From positions 124,001 through 188,000 of the forward strand of contig CAVRLX010000009.1 in assembly GCA_963721725.1 (NCBI GenBank): DNA of 64,000 nt, in the 5' to 3' direction. The stretch's first letter is position 1; the number at the start of each line of letters is the position of its first letter. Of this stretch, positions 53,043 to 62,600 are shown piece by piece. Under the pieces are notes generated by a model, which saw only the letters and a program-made list of their open reading frames with translations, had not been told where the DNA came from and did no database searches. The position numbers and the translations under genes were made by a program. The stretch comes from RI-153 sp963721725 (GTDB taxonomy: Bacteria > Chloroflexota > Anaerolineae > Caldilineales > Caldilineaceae).

Positions 53043-55847
53043 ATGATAAGAAAGATTTTACTTGCCAGTCTGCTGGTTGTGTTGTTGGCTGGGATCGGCC
53101 TTTATCACTCCAGGCCGGCAGCCGCACAATCTGAAGACAATCTGTTAAAAAATTTGCCGGTGTCTGGTCTGTTGTCTGACGGCGGTACATTTACTGGGGT
53201 ACTGTCGGTGGATCAGTTGTCGCTGGCAGACGGCAAATTGCTGATGCAGGGTTTGCTGAATGGAACGGCTCGCCCTAAGGATGGTAGCACGCGCACGATT
53301 GTGAACCAGCCTTTTTCCACCGGGGCATTGCTGACTCAACAGAATGCTTGTGATATTTTAAGCCTGGATTTGGGGCCGCTGAATCTGGATCTGTTGGGGT
53401 TGACCGTCGATCTGTCGGCAGTGAATCTGGAGATCAATGCCATACCCGGTGCGGGCAATCTGCTGGGAAACCTGCTCTGTGCCGTGGCAAGCTTGTTGGA
53501 TGGGGCCAATCCTCTGGGTGCATTGGTCAGCCAACTGAGCAATATCCTGGGCCGCCAGCTCGTGAACCTGCCTGTATCCGGGCCGTTGTCCGATGGGGGC
53601 ACTTTCCAGGGCACGCTGAATGTGACCAAATTCGCCCTCAATAATGTCGGTGCTCTTGTGGTAACAGGCGTTTTGAATGGAACGGCTACGCCCCAGGGCG
53701 GTGCTCCACAATCTATCACGGAACAAGCCTTTTCCACGACGTCAACTCTGGCGGGTGCACCCCAGCGTGCTTTGCTGGGGTGTAGTATTCTCAATCTTGA
53801 TCTGGGTCCATTGAACCTGGATTTGCTGGGGCTGACCGTGGATCTGTCGGCCATCAATCTGGATGTAACCGCTGTGCCTGGGGCAGGTAATTTGCTGGGG
53901 AACCTGCTTTGTGGGGTTGCCAATCTGCTCAATGATGGTGGTTCGGTTTCTACCTTGCTCAATAATCTGATCGGGCTGATTAACCAACTGCTCAACGGGC
54001 TGCTGGGTAATCTCTCTCTGACAAGTGGATTGGCCCTGAACCGTGTCGAAGGCTCGACCAGTGCTGACGGCAGCTTTGTGGGTTCGGCGCTGATTACTGA
54101 CATTGCGATGGACAATGCAGGGAAACTTCTGATCAGCGGTCTGTTAAGCGGCACGGTGACGCGCAGTGATAAGACCACTGCCCCGCTAAGCAACTTTCCC
54201 TTTACCACATCGCTCAATCTAAGTGGGCAAAACAATCAGTGCGATATTCTCAACCTCGATCTGGGGCCTCTCTTTTTGAACATTCTGGGGCTGACCATTG
54301 ATCTGTCGCCCGTCGCTCTGGACATTGCTGCTCAACCCGGCGAGGGTAAATTGCTGGGCAATCTGCTCTGTGCTGTGGCCGGTCTATTGGACCCCGGCAC
54401 TGCCCTGTCTGGGTTGCTATCGCAGCTAACCAGCCTGCTCAATGGACAACTGAGCGGCCTGCCCGCCTCTGGTCCGCTCTCTGATGGCGGCACGTTTAGT
54501 GGCACAATGGACGTCACTGGATTCTCGCTTAACCAAGCGGGCGATCTGGTGGTGAACGGTCTGCTCAACGGCACGGCCACCCCTAACGGTGGACAGGCAC
54601 AGCCAATCCGCAATCAGCCATTTAGTACCACAGGAAATTTGCTAAAGAGTACGCAGCGGGCGCTTGTCTCCTGTGGCATTCTCAACCTGGACCTGGGACC
54701 GCTCAACCTTGACCTGTTGGGGCTGACTGTCGATCTGTCGGCTGTGGCGCTGGACATTAACGCCGTGCCAGGGGCAGGTAACCTGTTGGGCAATCTGCTC
54801 TGTGCCGTGGCCGGTTTGTTGGATGATACGGCGGCGGCCTCTAGTCTGCTCAACGGACTGCTAGGCATTGTCGACAGTCTGCTTAATGGGCTGCTGGGGA
54901 ATCTGTCTGTCACAGGTGTGCTGCCCGCCCAACGCGTCGACAGCGGCGTGGCCGCGGATCAGTTTGATGGGTCTGTGAATATTACCGATCTTGTCCTGAA
55001 TGACAACGGTAAAATTGAAGTCAGCGGTTTGTTGAACGGTGTATTAACGCAGACCGGCCAACCATCTCGCCAAGTGACCAATCAGCGCTTCACCGCCCTT
55101 GTCAGTTCGATAACAAGCCAGGGAAGTTGCGACATTCTCACACTGGATCTAGGACCCTTGAATCTTGATCTGCTGGGGCTGACGGTGGATTTGGCGCCGG
55201 TTAATCTCGACATTGCTGCCGTTCCCGGTGAGGGGAACCTGCTGGGGAATCTGCTCTGTGCTGTGGCGGGTCTACTCGACCCAGGCACCGCTCTGGGCAC
55301 TCTGTTAACCCAACTCACGGGCATTCTAAGCGGCGCACTGTTGGATCTGCCCACATCTGGCCCGCTTTCCGATGGCGGCTCGTTCACAGGCACGCTGGAC
55401 GTGACGAAACTGGCCTTGAACCAACAAGGACAACTCACGATTAGCGGTCTGCTCAATGGGACGGCTACGCCCAGCGGTGGACAGGCACAACAACTCCGCA
55501 ATCAAGCCTTCACCACCACGGCCAGTCTGCTGAATAAGGCTCAACGGGCCGGTGTTGTGTGTGATATCCTGGCGCTGGATCTGGGACCGCTGAATCTGGA
55601 TCTGTTGGGGTTGACTGTGGATCTGTCCGCACTTGATCTCAATATTAACGCCGTGCCCGGTCAAGGCAATCTGCTGGGCAACCTGCTCTGTGCTGTTGCG
55701 GGGCTGTTGGATGGAACGCAAGCCACCTCCGTAGAGGGTACGCCGTCCGACACCATCAAACGTCTGTTTGAATCGGTCAACGCCTCCTTCCCGGCAGCAC
55801 CACGCCCACAGACTAGCTTTAAGTACCTGCCTATTCTGAACAACTAA
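53043..55847 (+). CDS. Secreted protein made of six ~145-residue repeats (LDLGPLNLDLLG)
   Basis: 934 residues. An export signal (MIRKILLASLLVVLLAGIGL to PAAAQ) is followed by six repeats. Each has a beta-rich part (PLSDGGTFTGTLDVTKLALN, then LLNGTATP), a Cys, the hallmark LDLGPLNLDLLGLTVDLS, a segment NAVPGAGNLLGNLLCAVAGL, and a linker. The repeats alternate between two types, giving three A/B pairs of about 290 residues. The two Cys about 45 residues apart in each repeat could form disulfides. Function is unknown; adhesion or surface structure is a fair guess. The protein ends in a short variable tail without a sorting motif I recognise. Confidence 0.85.
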   Translation: MIRKILLASLLVVLLAGIGLYHSRPAAAQSEDNLLKNLPVSGLLSDGGTFTGVLSVDQLSLADGKLLMQGLLNGTARPKDGSTRTIVNQPFSTGALLTQQNACDILSLDLGPLNLDLLGLTVDLSAVNLEINAIPGAGNLLGNLLCAVASLLDGANPLGALVSQLSNILGRQLVNLPVSGPLSDGGTFQGTLNVTKFALNNVGALVVTGVLNGTATPQGGAPQSITEQAFSTTSTLAGAPQRALLGCSILNLDLGPLNLDLLGLTVDLSAINLDVTAVPGAGNLLGNLLCGVANLLNDGGSVSTLLNNLIGLINQLLNGLLGNLSLTSGLALNRVEGSTSADGSFVGSALITDIAMDNAGKLLISGLLSGTVTRSDKTTAPLSNFPFTTSLNLSGQNNQCDILNLDLGPLFLNILGLTIDLSPVALDIAAQPGEGKLLGNLLCAVAGLLDPGTALSGLLSQLTSLLNGQLSGLPASGPLSDGGTFSGTMDVTGFSLNQAGDLVVNGLLNGTATPNGGQAQPIRNQPFSTTGNLLKSTQRALVSCGILNLDLGPLNLDLLGLTVDLSAVALDINAVPGAGNLLGNLLCAVAGLLDDTAAASSLLNGLLGIVDSLLNGLLGNLSVTGVLPAQRVDSGVAADQFDGSVNITDLVLNDNGKIEVSGLLNGVLTQTGQPSRQVTNQRFTALVSSITSQGSCDILTLDLGPLNLDLLGLTVDLAPVNLDIAAVPGEGNLLGNLLCAVAGLLDPGTALGTLLTQLTGILSGALLDLPTSGPLSDGGSFTGTLDVTKLALNQQGQLTISGLLNGTATPSGGQAQQLRNQAFTTTASLLNKAQRAGVVCDILALDLGPLNLDLLGLTVDLSALDLNINAVPGQGNLLGNLLCAVAGLLDGTQATSVEGTPSDTIKRLFESVNASFPAAPRPQTSFKYLPILNN

Positions 55848-55870
55848 CCAAGCGCTATCTACACAAATTA

Positions 55871-55910
55871 TAAAATCAGTGGCACAGGGCACCCTGTGCC
55901 ACTGATTTTA
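55871..55910. terminator. Perfect 19-bp terminator hairpin
   Basis: Stem TAAAATCAGTGGCACAGGG with its exact inverse and a 2-nt loop, with A and T runs. It terminates the repeat-protein gene and probably the convergent small gene, whose stop it overlaps. Confidence 0.85.
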
Positions 55911-56117
55911 TTGGCGCCCTTGTGGCTGAGAATTCTGCACAATAATCGCCAGATCCATCTGTTGTAGCGCCCCCACCGCCATCTCCCATGCGCCCTCGTG
56001 GCAGAGACCATCCATGCGCGCATTTTCATAGGCCGCCAGCGCCGTCTGTACACAGGATTGGCGCACCGCTTCGGCCAGAGCGCGGGCACGTTCATCAACT
56101 AACTGTTTGTTATCCAT
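55908..56117 (-). CDS. Small conserved-looking protein
   Basis: 69 residues beginning MDNKQLVDERARALAEAVRQ and containing CVQTALAAYENARMDGLCHE, GAWEMAVGALQQMD. It is helical, with two Cys. It lies 30 bp downstream of the metallo-hydrolase gene on the same strand. I do not recognise the family, but the composition and even length suggest a real gene. Confidence 0.65.
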   Translation of the reverse strand: MDNKQLVDERARALAEAVRQSCVQTALAAYENARMDGLCHEGAWEMAVGALQQMDLAIIVQNSQPQGRQ

Positions 56118-56146
56118 GAGTCGGCAGCCCCCAAGAGAATGTCAAA

Positions 56147-56774
56147 TTACATATCCCACGTAGCGTCGCCGTAAAATTCCCCGTAATCTTTGCCCAAAAA
56201 GGCATCGATCCCATCACGGACGTCGCCCAGGCGGAAGCTGGGGCCGTGGCCGGGATAGCAGATGAAATCGTCGGGCCAGCGCATGACAATCTCGCGCAGC
56301 GTGCGCAGCGTGCGCAGGAAATCGGCATGAGAGGAAGTGCGGCCAGGGCCACCTTCAAAAAGCGTGTCGCCGACGATAATCCGCTCGTCCCCCTCTAACT
56401 CAAACGCCACCTGATCAGGGGCATGGCCGGGGGTGTAGGTGACGCGGCAGGCGATGGTTGCCCACTTCAATAAGGTCATTCTTTTTGAGTTCGCGTTCGG
56501 GTTTCGGCTCGATCTCAGTGGGGTGTGGCCCAGGATGCGCCATCACCGGCACGCCCAGGAGGGTACGCATTTCGGCCAGCGCGCCCACATGATCGCCGTG
56601 GGTGTGGGTGAGCAAAATTGCAATCGGATCTGTGCCCGCCAACATTTCCTCCAGCGCTTTGGGGTCCGCCCCGGGATCGATCAACACGCTTTTGTTCGTA
56701 TCGGGACAGACCAGGGCGTAGGTGTTCATCCCCCACGGGCCAACCTGGCGTTGGCGTAATTCAAGTTGTGACAT
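56147..56774 (-). CDS. Metallo-beta-lactamase-fold hydrolase (glyoxalase II-like), frameshifted
   Basis: About 208 residues if one base is removed. The start at 56774 (MSQLELRQRQVGPWGMNTYA) follows GGAGACTTTTATC. The metal site HTHGDH (57-62) is clear, with later PGHAPDQVAFEL and IIVGDTLFEGGPGR in the other frame, and YPGHGPSF near the end. Between LIEVGNHRL and RVTYTPGHA one extra C (near 56452) breaks the frame, in the sequence TGCCGCGTCA. Hydrolase of thioesters or similar; substrate unknown. The gene is otherwise well conserved. Confidence 0.85.
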
Positions 56775-56956
56775 GATAAAAGTCTCCTTTAGATGGGTCA
56801 ATGGTTGTGGTTTATTTTACCATGAGAGGGCGGCAGACCCCTCACCCCCGGCCCCTCTCCCAACTAAAAAGAAACTTGTTCCTCGTCAGTCGTGAATGGG
56901 GAAGGGCGTGTTGGCTCGTGCGCTGTGTGGGGAGAGGGGGCAGGGGGTGAGGGGTC

Positions 56957-58308
56957 TCACGCCGCCAACGCTGCTGCTTTCTCCGCTTCTTGTGTCAAAT
57001 ACCCCGCCTGTTTCGCTATGGCATGGCTACGCCACCACAGATAGAGCCACTCGGCGCTTACCGAGAGCGTCAGCCCCAGCGCCGCGGTGACCACACCGGC
57101 GAAGGGCAAAATCGGTGTCGCCACCAGCAGCACCAACACCAGCACGGTGACGCTGATGCCCACGGAGTGCGTAATGTAGCGCGTCTGTTTCACGCTGACC
57201 AGAATGCCGCGCTGCCACGAGATCAGCGTGGAGATGGCCGGAATTGGGGCCAGCAACAGCGTGGGGATCAGGGCAAAGCGCACCATCTCTGGCGTCAACC
57301 CCGCCACCACTGTATACCAGAAGCGGGACAATGGCGTGAGCGCAAAGAGCAAAAAGATGCCGCCCAAAATCGCCGTAATTGTCCAGGCAAAGCGGCGCAA
57401 TTGCGCGTAGCTCACAGAGTCATGTAACAGCGCCACCACCGCTTCTTGAAATGAAAGCGCAATCGAGCGCCCCAGAAAGAGCACACTCATCATCACCGGC
57501 CAGACCGCCAGCGAAAGCAGCGGCAGCGGTGCGCGTGAAAGCGATGTGGTGAAGAGCGGCTGATTGGCAAGGACAATCAGCGAGGTGAGCGCCAACGGCA
57601 CATAGAAGGAGAAGAGATCGGCCCAACTCAGCGGCGCATCGACATTCGATGCGCTGTGGAACTGGGCTTGCAGCGTCGGGCGCACAAAGGCATAGCTGAC
57701 CACAGCCGCAGCCACCACACCCAGGCTCAGGCCCGCCGTGCCAATATAGACACCGGGAACCGTGCCCACAAACAGCCCGAAAAGCAGTGTGCTCGTGGTG
57801 GTGATCAGGCGTGCGCCAATCGTAATCGGCACAACTTTGGTGCGGTTGAAGCGGATCAAGACGCCTTGCCAGAGCCGCCGATAGGCGATTGAGGCCGTCC
57901 ACGGTGTCAGGATCAAGAAGCCCTGGCGGCTGAGCGCAATCACCTCTTCGGGCGCGCCGATGACACTGCCCACAATCAACTCATAGAGCGGTGTCAGCCC
58001 GATGAGCAGGTGCAGCGCAGTCAGCCCGCCAGCCAAGCATGTGGGTGAAAGTTGAGCAGCCGTTGATACGACTGGCGATCCCGGGGCAGGGCTGTGCCAG
58101 CGGTGAGCAACATCACCACAGGACCTTCCACAAAGAGCGCCAGGGCAAAGGTGACGCCAAACGCCGCCAGATTCAGCGCCGGATCGGGCAGGCGCGCCAT
58201 CACCGCGGCAATGGCCGGCTGCTCCACGGCCATCATGATCCACATGGCGGCCAGCGGCAGCCAAAAGACGAAAATGCGACGTTGCGAAAGAATTTCAGAG
58301 AGCGCCAT
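56957..58308 (-). CDS. MATE-like multidrug/metabolite exporter, frameshifted
   Basis: About 450 residues from the ATG at 58308 (MALSEILSQRRIFVFWLPLA). It has about twelve hydrophobic segments. The first two frames meet near 58040: HPHAWLAG in one, LAGGLTALHLLIGLTPLYEL in the other. The order of helices and the charged loops suggest a MATE-like or flippase exporter, but no signature motif is decisive. One base is missing at the junction. The protein ends in a polar tail (SHAIAKQAGYLTQEAEKAAA). Confidence 0.75.
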
Positions 58309-58338
58309 AAAGAGATGTCCTGATGAGAAGGGTTTACA

Positions 58339-58371
58339 AAACCAGTCAGGTTTCAAAAACCTGACTGGTTT
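58339..58371. repeat. AAACCAGTCAGGTTT palindrome
   Basis: 15-bp perfect stem with a 3-nt loop upstream of the MATE-like gene, related to the GACCTGYCAGG palindromes at 50622-50655 and 61095-61128. The stretch to 58531 also holds a GGACGGACTG/CAGTCCGTCC palindrome (58496-58516) next to the hsdR stop, probably a terminator. Confidence 0.6.
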
Positions 58372-58531
58372 GATCTAAACCGTTTTAAGTCATCCAGTCA
58401 TCATAGAGGAAAGCGGGGGGATTTGCCAAATAGGGGGCATTCTCATGGGGACGGAAGTAGAGCACGGATGGACAGAATGGGGCGGATTCAAAGTAGGACG
58501 GACTGTCAGTCCGTCCGCAACGGGCTAAAGG

Positions 58532-60908
58532 TCAGGCGGCCCGTTGCGTGTAGAGATATTTCTGGAAGCCGGTGAAGATTTCGCTGATGCGATTGACGTT
58601 GCCCAGGACGGCGGTGGCGTCGCCCAGCGCGTGATATTTGAGGTGGAGCAGCGGCAGCAGCTTCTCCTGATCCAGCTCCCCCACGCCCTCTTGTACGTAG
58701 TGATCCAGCACGAAATCCAGAAATTCCCGCTGTTTGTCCCCGGCATAGTGGGCGAAGATGGCCCCGCGCTGACGGCGCACACGCTCGGCGCGGCTAATGG
58801 GCGCTTCGGCAAAGGCGATGTAGGCCAGCACGTCATAGAGATCGCTCTCCGGCGAATCAATCACCCGGCCCAGCTCTTCCAACTGGGCCAGCCCATAGCC
58901 GCGCTCGGCCAGACCTTCCAGCAATTTGCGCCGGGTCTGTGGATCCCCCCACAGGGTGCATAGCTCCGCTTCGTCGTGGAAAAGCTGGGGCAGATCGCCA
59001 AAGAGCCGCCCGATAAATTCCGCCGCCGAGAGCGGCTTGCCGTCCGGGTTCCAGAACGAGGTGGTCATGGTGTGCTGGATGCTGCGCGCTTTGCCGTCGG
59101 CCAGTTCGATGCGCACTTTGGCGGGGCTGTATTCACGACCTGCGGCGACGATCGGTGTCGTGGACGGGATCGCCCACCGGCCGCGGCGTGTATTCCTCTG
59201 GCGCTTCCGGCTCGCCGTCCCAGTCGGGGTCGCTGAAATGTTCGTAGGCTTTGACGAAATCGTAGATCGTGAAATAGTCTTTGCCGTCAAAAAGGCGGGT
59301 GCCGCGCCCGATGATCTGTTTGAATTCGATCATGGAGTGAATCGGGCGCATGAGCACAATGGCGCGCACGTTGCGCGCATCCACGCCCGTGGAGAGCTTT
59401 TGCGAGGTGGTCAAAATCGTGGGGATTGTCTTTTCGTTGTCCTGAAAGGCGCGCAGATGTTGATCGCCCAGGCTGCCATCGTTGGCGGTGACGCGCGCAC
59501 AGTAGAGCGGATCGGCGCTGGGGCTGATCTGGTTGATCAGATCGCGCACGGCCAGGGCATGATCCTGGGTGGCGCAAAAGACCAGCGCCTTTTGCCGTGG
59601 GTCAAGCGCGCCCATGAAGATCTCAACGCGCTTGCGCTCGCGTGCCGTGATCTCAATCACCCGGTTGAAGTCGGTTTCACCGTAGCGGCGACCGGCCTCC
59701 ACCTCGCCCTCGATCACGGCATCGTCGGCGGTGTAGATGTAGTCATCCAGCGTGGTGCTGATCTGCCGCACCTTGAACGGCGTCAAGAAGCCGTCGTTGA
59801 TGCCCTGTTTCAGCGAATAGAGATAGACCGGCTCGCCAAAATAGGCGTAGGTGTCGGCGTTGGCCGTGCGTTTGGGCGTGGCCGTCAGCCCCAACTGCAC
59901 CGCCGGCGCGAAATATTCCAAAATGGCGCGCCAACTGCTTTCGTCGTTGGCCCCACCGCGGTGACATTCGTCAATGATGATCAAATCGAAAAAGTCCGGC
60001 GGGTAGTCGCCAAAGTGGGGGCTGGGGCTGCCCGCGCCGTCTGTGCCGCTCATAAAGGTCTGGAAAATCGTGAAGAAGATGCTGCCATTTTTGGGCACAC
60101 GCCCCTGTTTGCGGATCAGATCCGGGGCGATGCGCACCAGGGCATCTTCGGGGAAGGCGTTGAAGGCGTTAAAGGCTTGATCGGCCAAAATGTTGCGGTC
60201 GGCCAGAAAGAGAATGCGCGGACGGCGACCCGCTGTGCCTGTTCGCCCGTCCCGCCAATCGCGCAGATTCCAGCGGCTCTGAAAGAGCGTCCACGCGATC
60301 TGAAAGGCGATGGCGGTTTTGCCTGTGCCGGTGGCCAGCGTGAGCAGAATGCGATCTTGCCCGGCGGCCAGGGCTTCCAGCGTGCGGGTGATGGCGTTGT
60401 GCTGGTAATAGCGGGCCTGCCATTGGCCGCCGCGCTCTTCAAAGGGGATGGCGGCGAATCTGGCCCGCCACTGGTCGCGCACGCTCTCCGCCGATCCGGC
60501 GGCGTGCTCGGCCCCGAAAGCCGCCGCCCACAACGCCGCCGGGGTGGGGTAGGCGTCCACATAGCCCTCGCTGCCGGTCTGCATGTCCACGCGGTAGAGT
60601 TTGTCGCCGTTGGTGGCAAAGGCAAAGCGGGTCTGGAGCTTGGCCGCGTACTGTTTGGCCTGGGCCAGCCCTTCGGTGGGGGGCGCGCTGCGCTTTTTGG
60701 CTTCGATGACGGCTAACTTCTGGTTGCGGTAGATCAGCACATAGTCGGCGATCTCCGGTTTGGCGCGGCGACCGCCGCCTTCCAGCCGGCCAGGGGCGAT
60801 GACTTCGCGGCGCACGCGGCTTTCGGCCACCACGCCCCAGCCCGCGGCGCGCAGGGCGGGGTCAATCAGTTCGGCGCGGGTTTCCGCTTCGTTGAGATCG
60901 TCGGTCAT
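58532..60908 (-). CDS. hsdR: Type I restriction enzyme R subunit, frameshifted near 3' end
   Basis: About 791 residues if repaired. It cleaves DNA after ATP-driven translocation. The N-terminal nuclease domain shows the PD-(D/E)XK pattern (D55 in EIADYVLIY, E69 and K71 in VIEAKK). The helicase motor follows with ATGTGKT (192-198), IIDECHRGG (D313-H316) and LTATPKRT, then IIGRGTRLF. Near 59154 one extra base changes the frame; the protein continues VAAGREYSPAKVRIELADGK to the end TGFQKYLYTQRAA. The motor and nuclease are intact. Gene order suggests co-expression with hsdM and hsdS. Confidence 0.9.
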
Positions 60909-61094
60909 GCGTGGGTCTCCGTGGTGCGTGAAACGTAGGGGCGCTGCTTGCTGCGCCCGCCGTGATGCGTAACCGGCAGGGGATGAATCCCCCGCCTAGG
61001 CGCAGCGCCCCGTGAACGGGGCTGGGGAGCGCTGCCGCAAAGCCCGGTTGACCGGGCGCTGTTTTTAGCCGGGGGACTTTATCCCCCGGCGTTA

Positions 61095-61128
61095 AGACCT
61101 GTCAGGTTTTCCGAAACCTGACAGGTCT
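61095..61128. repeat. GACCTGYCAGG palindrome
   Basis: 15-bp stem AGACCTGTCAGGTTT / AAACCTGACAGGTCT with a TCCG loop. One of the family seen at 50622-50655 and 58339-58371. Confidence 0.65.
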
Positions 61129-61140
61129 CCTGGGCCGTTC

Positions 61141-61183
61141 CGTCAATTCGCCGCGGACGGCGCGGTGCAGGATCGATTGTTTG
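61141..61183. repeat. 43-bp copy of the hsdS 3' coding sequence
   Basis: Differs at one position from 61354-61396, 213 bp away. On the minus strand both encode LKQSILHRAVRGEL, the conserved C-terminal tail of HsdS. The copy is a leftover of a second hsdS end or a recombination site. Confidence 0.75.
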
Positions 61184-61332
61184 CGCGTGATGCGTCACCG
61201 GCGGGCGATTTTTGGATGTTGAAAAATGGATTGGGTCATGGTGTAGGGGCGCAGCATATGCTGCGCCTGCTCTCCTGGGCGCAGCCGCTTGCTGCGCCCC
61301 TACGATTGCCCGGTTATTTTCTTAATCTGCCA

Positions 61333-62600
61333 TTATGCCCCGGCGACGTCCCCCGTCAGTTCGCCGCGGACGGCGCGGTGCAGGATCGATTGTTTGAGTT
61401 CGGCCAGCAGCGCCAGTTTGCGCTGGTAGATCGATTCGAGTTGTTCAGCATCGGTATCTTTAGTTCATCGAATGAAGAAAGTCAATTCTTTTTGTATCTG
61501 ATAACGTGTAGGCACTGGAACTTAAGTTATTAAGGCTTGTATTGACTCAAATTTGACATTGTGCTCCACTGCAACAGTTTTCCATAACTGTGCTTCACGA
61601 TATGCAGAATGAAGAATATAAGCGATAAATCGGATGCTAGCTTTTTGTGATGGTCTAGCAGCAAGACTGCCAGATCACCACAAATGCCAGCCATCATCGT
61701 TCAGGCCAACGACTGCACATCTTCCCATGGTTCACCACGATCGAGCGATAATAACATCACCCGTTTGCAGACTAAATTTTTCAAGGCGCTTGTAGTTGGT
61801 CATCTCCAATCGTAATACACAAGAATTGTCAACAATTATATCGTCTGGACTAATGTTCATTCGATCAATAACATGGAACACCGTCCTCAGACATAGTCTG
61901 ATTTTTGAGGAATCGAGCCAACATGACCAATTGTTTGTCATACAAAGTCATCAAATACTGATCGTAGTTCCAACCTATCGGTTTTATTGTTCAAATAGCG
62001 TATTGCAACATCACTCTCAAACACCCCCCGCGCGTTGACCAGATTGCGCTCGGCATTCGCCGTGGCCGTGGCAATCGCCGCGAACGCCGCATCCAGGATC
62101 GCCACGATCCGCTCCTGTTCGGCGAGGGGGGGAAGGGGAATGGTAATTGTTCTTTAGCACGTTCTAATGTTAGTTTAGGCTGACAGCTGCACCCTCAGTA
62201 TCGAACTGCTTTCTTGATCATGAATAATAGACTGAGTAAGAATACCAAACGATATCGTTTGATTAATGCCACTGCTAAGCACGAGCTTGCATGCATTCTC
62301 AGTTGATTCGCACCATCTAACTCTTCGGACCACAGCCAGTTTATCCAATAGTTCCAGCAATGCTAATCAGAACATGATCGTCATGAGGAAATTGTCTAGC
62401 GTTTTATCTGCTCATAAATTTCGCTGATCGATGTATGCAGGTTCGTTGTATCGACAATATCCTTGTCACTGAAATCTGAGTACTGAAATGTAAGGATAAG
62501 AGTTGGCTCAGATAATAGTCTGTATCCCTTTGGTACGCGTTTCCTCACCACTTTACAGATACTATTTCGCCAATCGTTTTTTGCGCCACCCCTCTCTCAC
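61333..62600 (-). pseudogene. hsdS: Type I restriction specificity subunit (hsdS), heavily disrupted
   Basis: The gene starts at a GTG (first base 62600) overlapping the hsdM stop by 3 bp: VREGWRKKRLA resembles an HsdS start. Recognisable HsdS pieces follow in several frames: KRVPKGYRLLSEPT and VDTTNLHTSISEIYEQIKR, ISIAGTIG, a GINQTISFGIL segment, PLPPLAEQERIVAILD (central conserved region), a second target domain with EKFSLQTGDVIIARS, and the tail EQLESIYQRKLALLAELKQS ILHRAVRGELTGDVAGA. At least six frame changes and several stops separate them, far more than in neighbouring genes. Either this is a true pseudogene or a collapsed assembly of variable alleles. It determines methylation and restriction specificity, so its state decides whether the system works. 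Confidence 0.8.
61354..61396. repeat. 43-bp direct repeat within the hsdS 3' end
   Basis: The functional copy of the 43-bp sequence at 61141-61183, encoding the hsdS C-terminal tail. Direct orientation, 213 bp apart. Confidence 0.75.

Larger units (their letters stand above)
60909..61332. other. Gene-free stretch between hsdR and hsdS with nested palindromes
   Basis: About 425 bp. It holds a GGGCGCTGCTTGCTGCGCCC palindrome (near 60940), the GACCTGTCAGG palindrome (61095-61128), a copy of the end of hsdS (61141-61183), and a GGGCGCAGC/GCTGCGCCC palindrome pair at about 61246-61303. Nothing codes for protein. On the minus strand it is the untranslated stretch between hsdS and hsdR. Confidence 0.6.

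Noticed and set aside
53336..55720. Possible CRISPR-like repeat array in the repeat protein gene
   Set aside because: The periodicity is of about 435 bp with coding conservation; the units are protein repeats, not short DNA repeats with spacers.
58926..60716. 596-codon plus-strand frame over hsdR
   Set aside because: hsdR helicase and nuclease motifs are clear on the minus strand; the plus frame is a shadow.
61165..61533. 122-codon plus-strand frame between hsdR and hsdS
   Set aside because: It runs through palindromes and the antisense of the hsdS tail, with no ribosome site or similarity.
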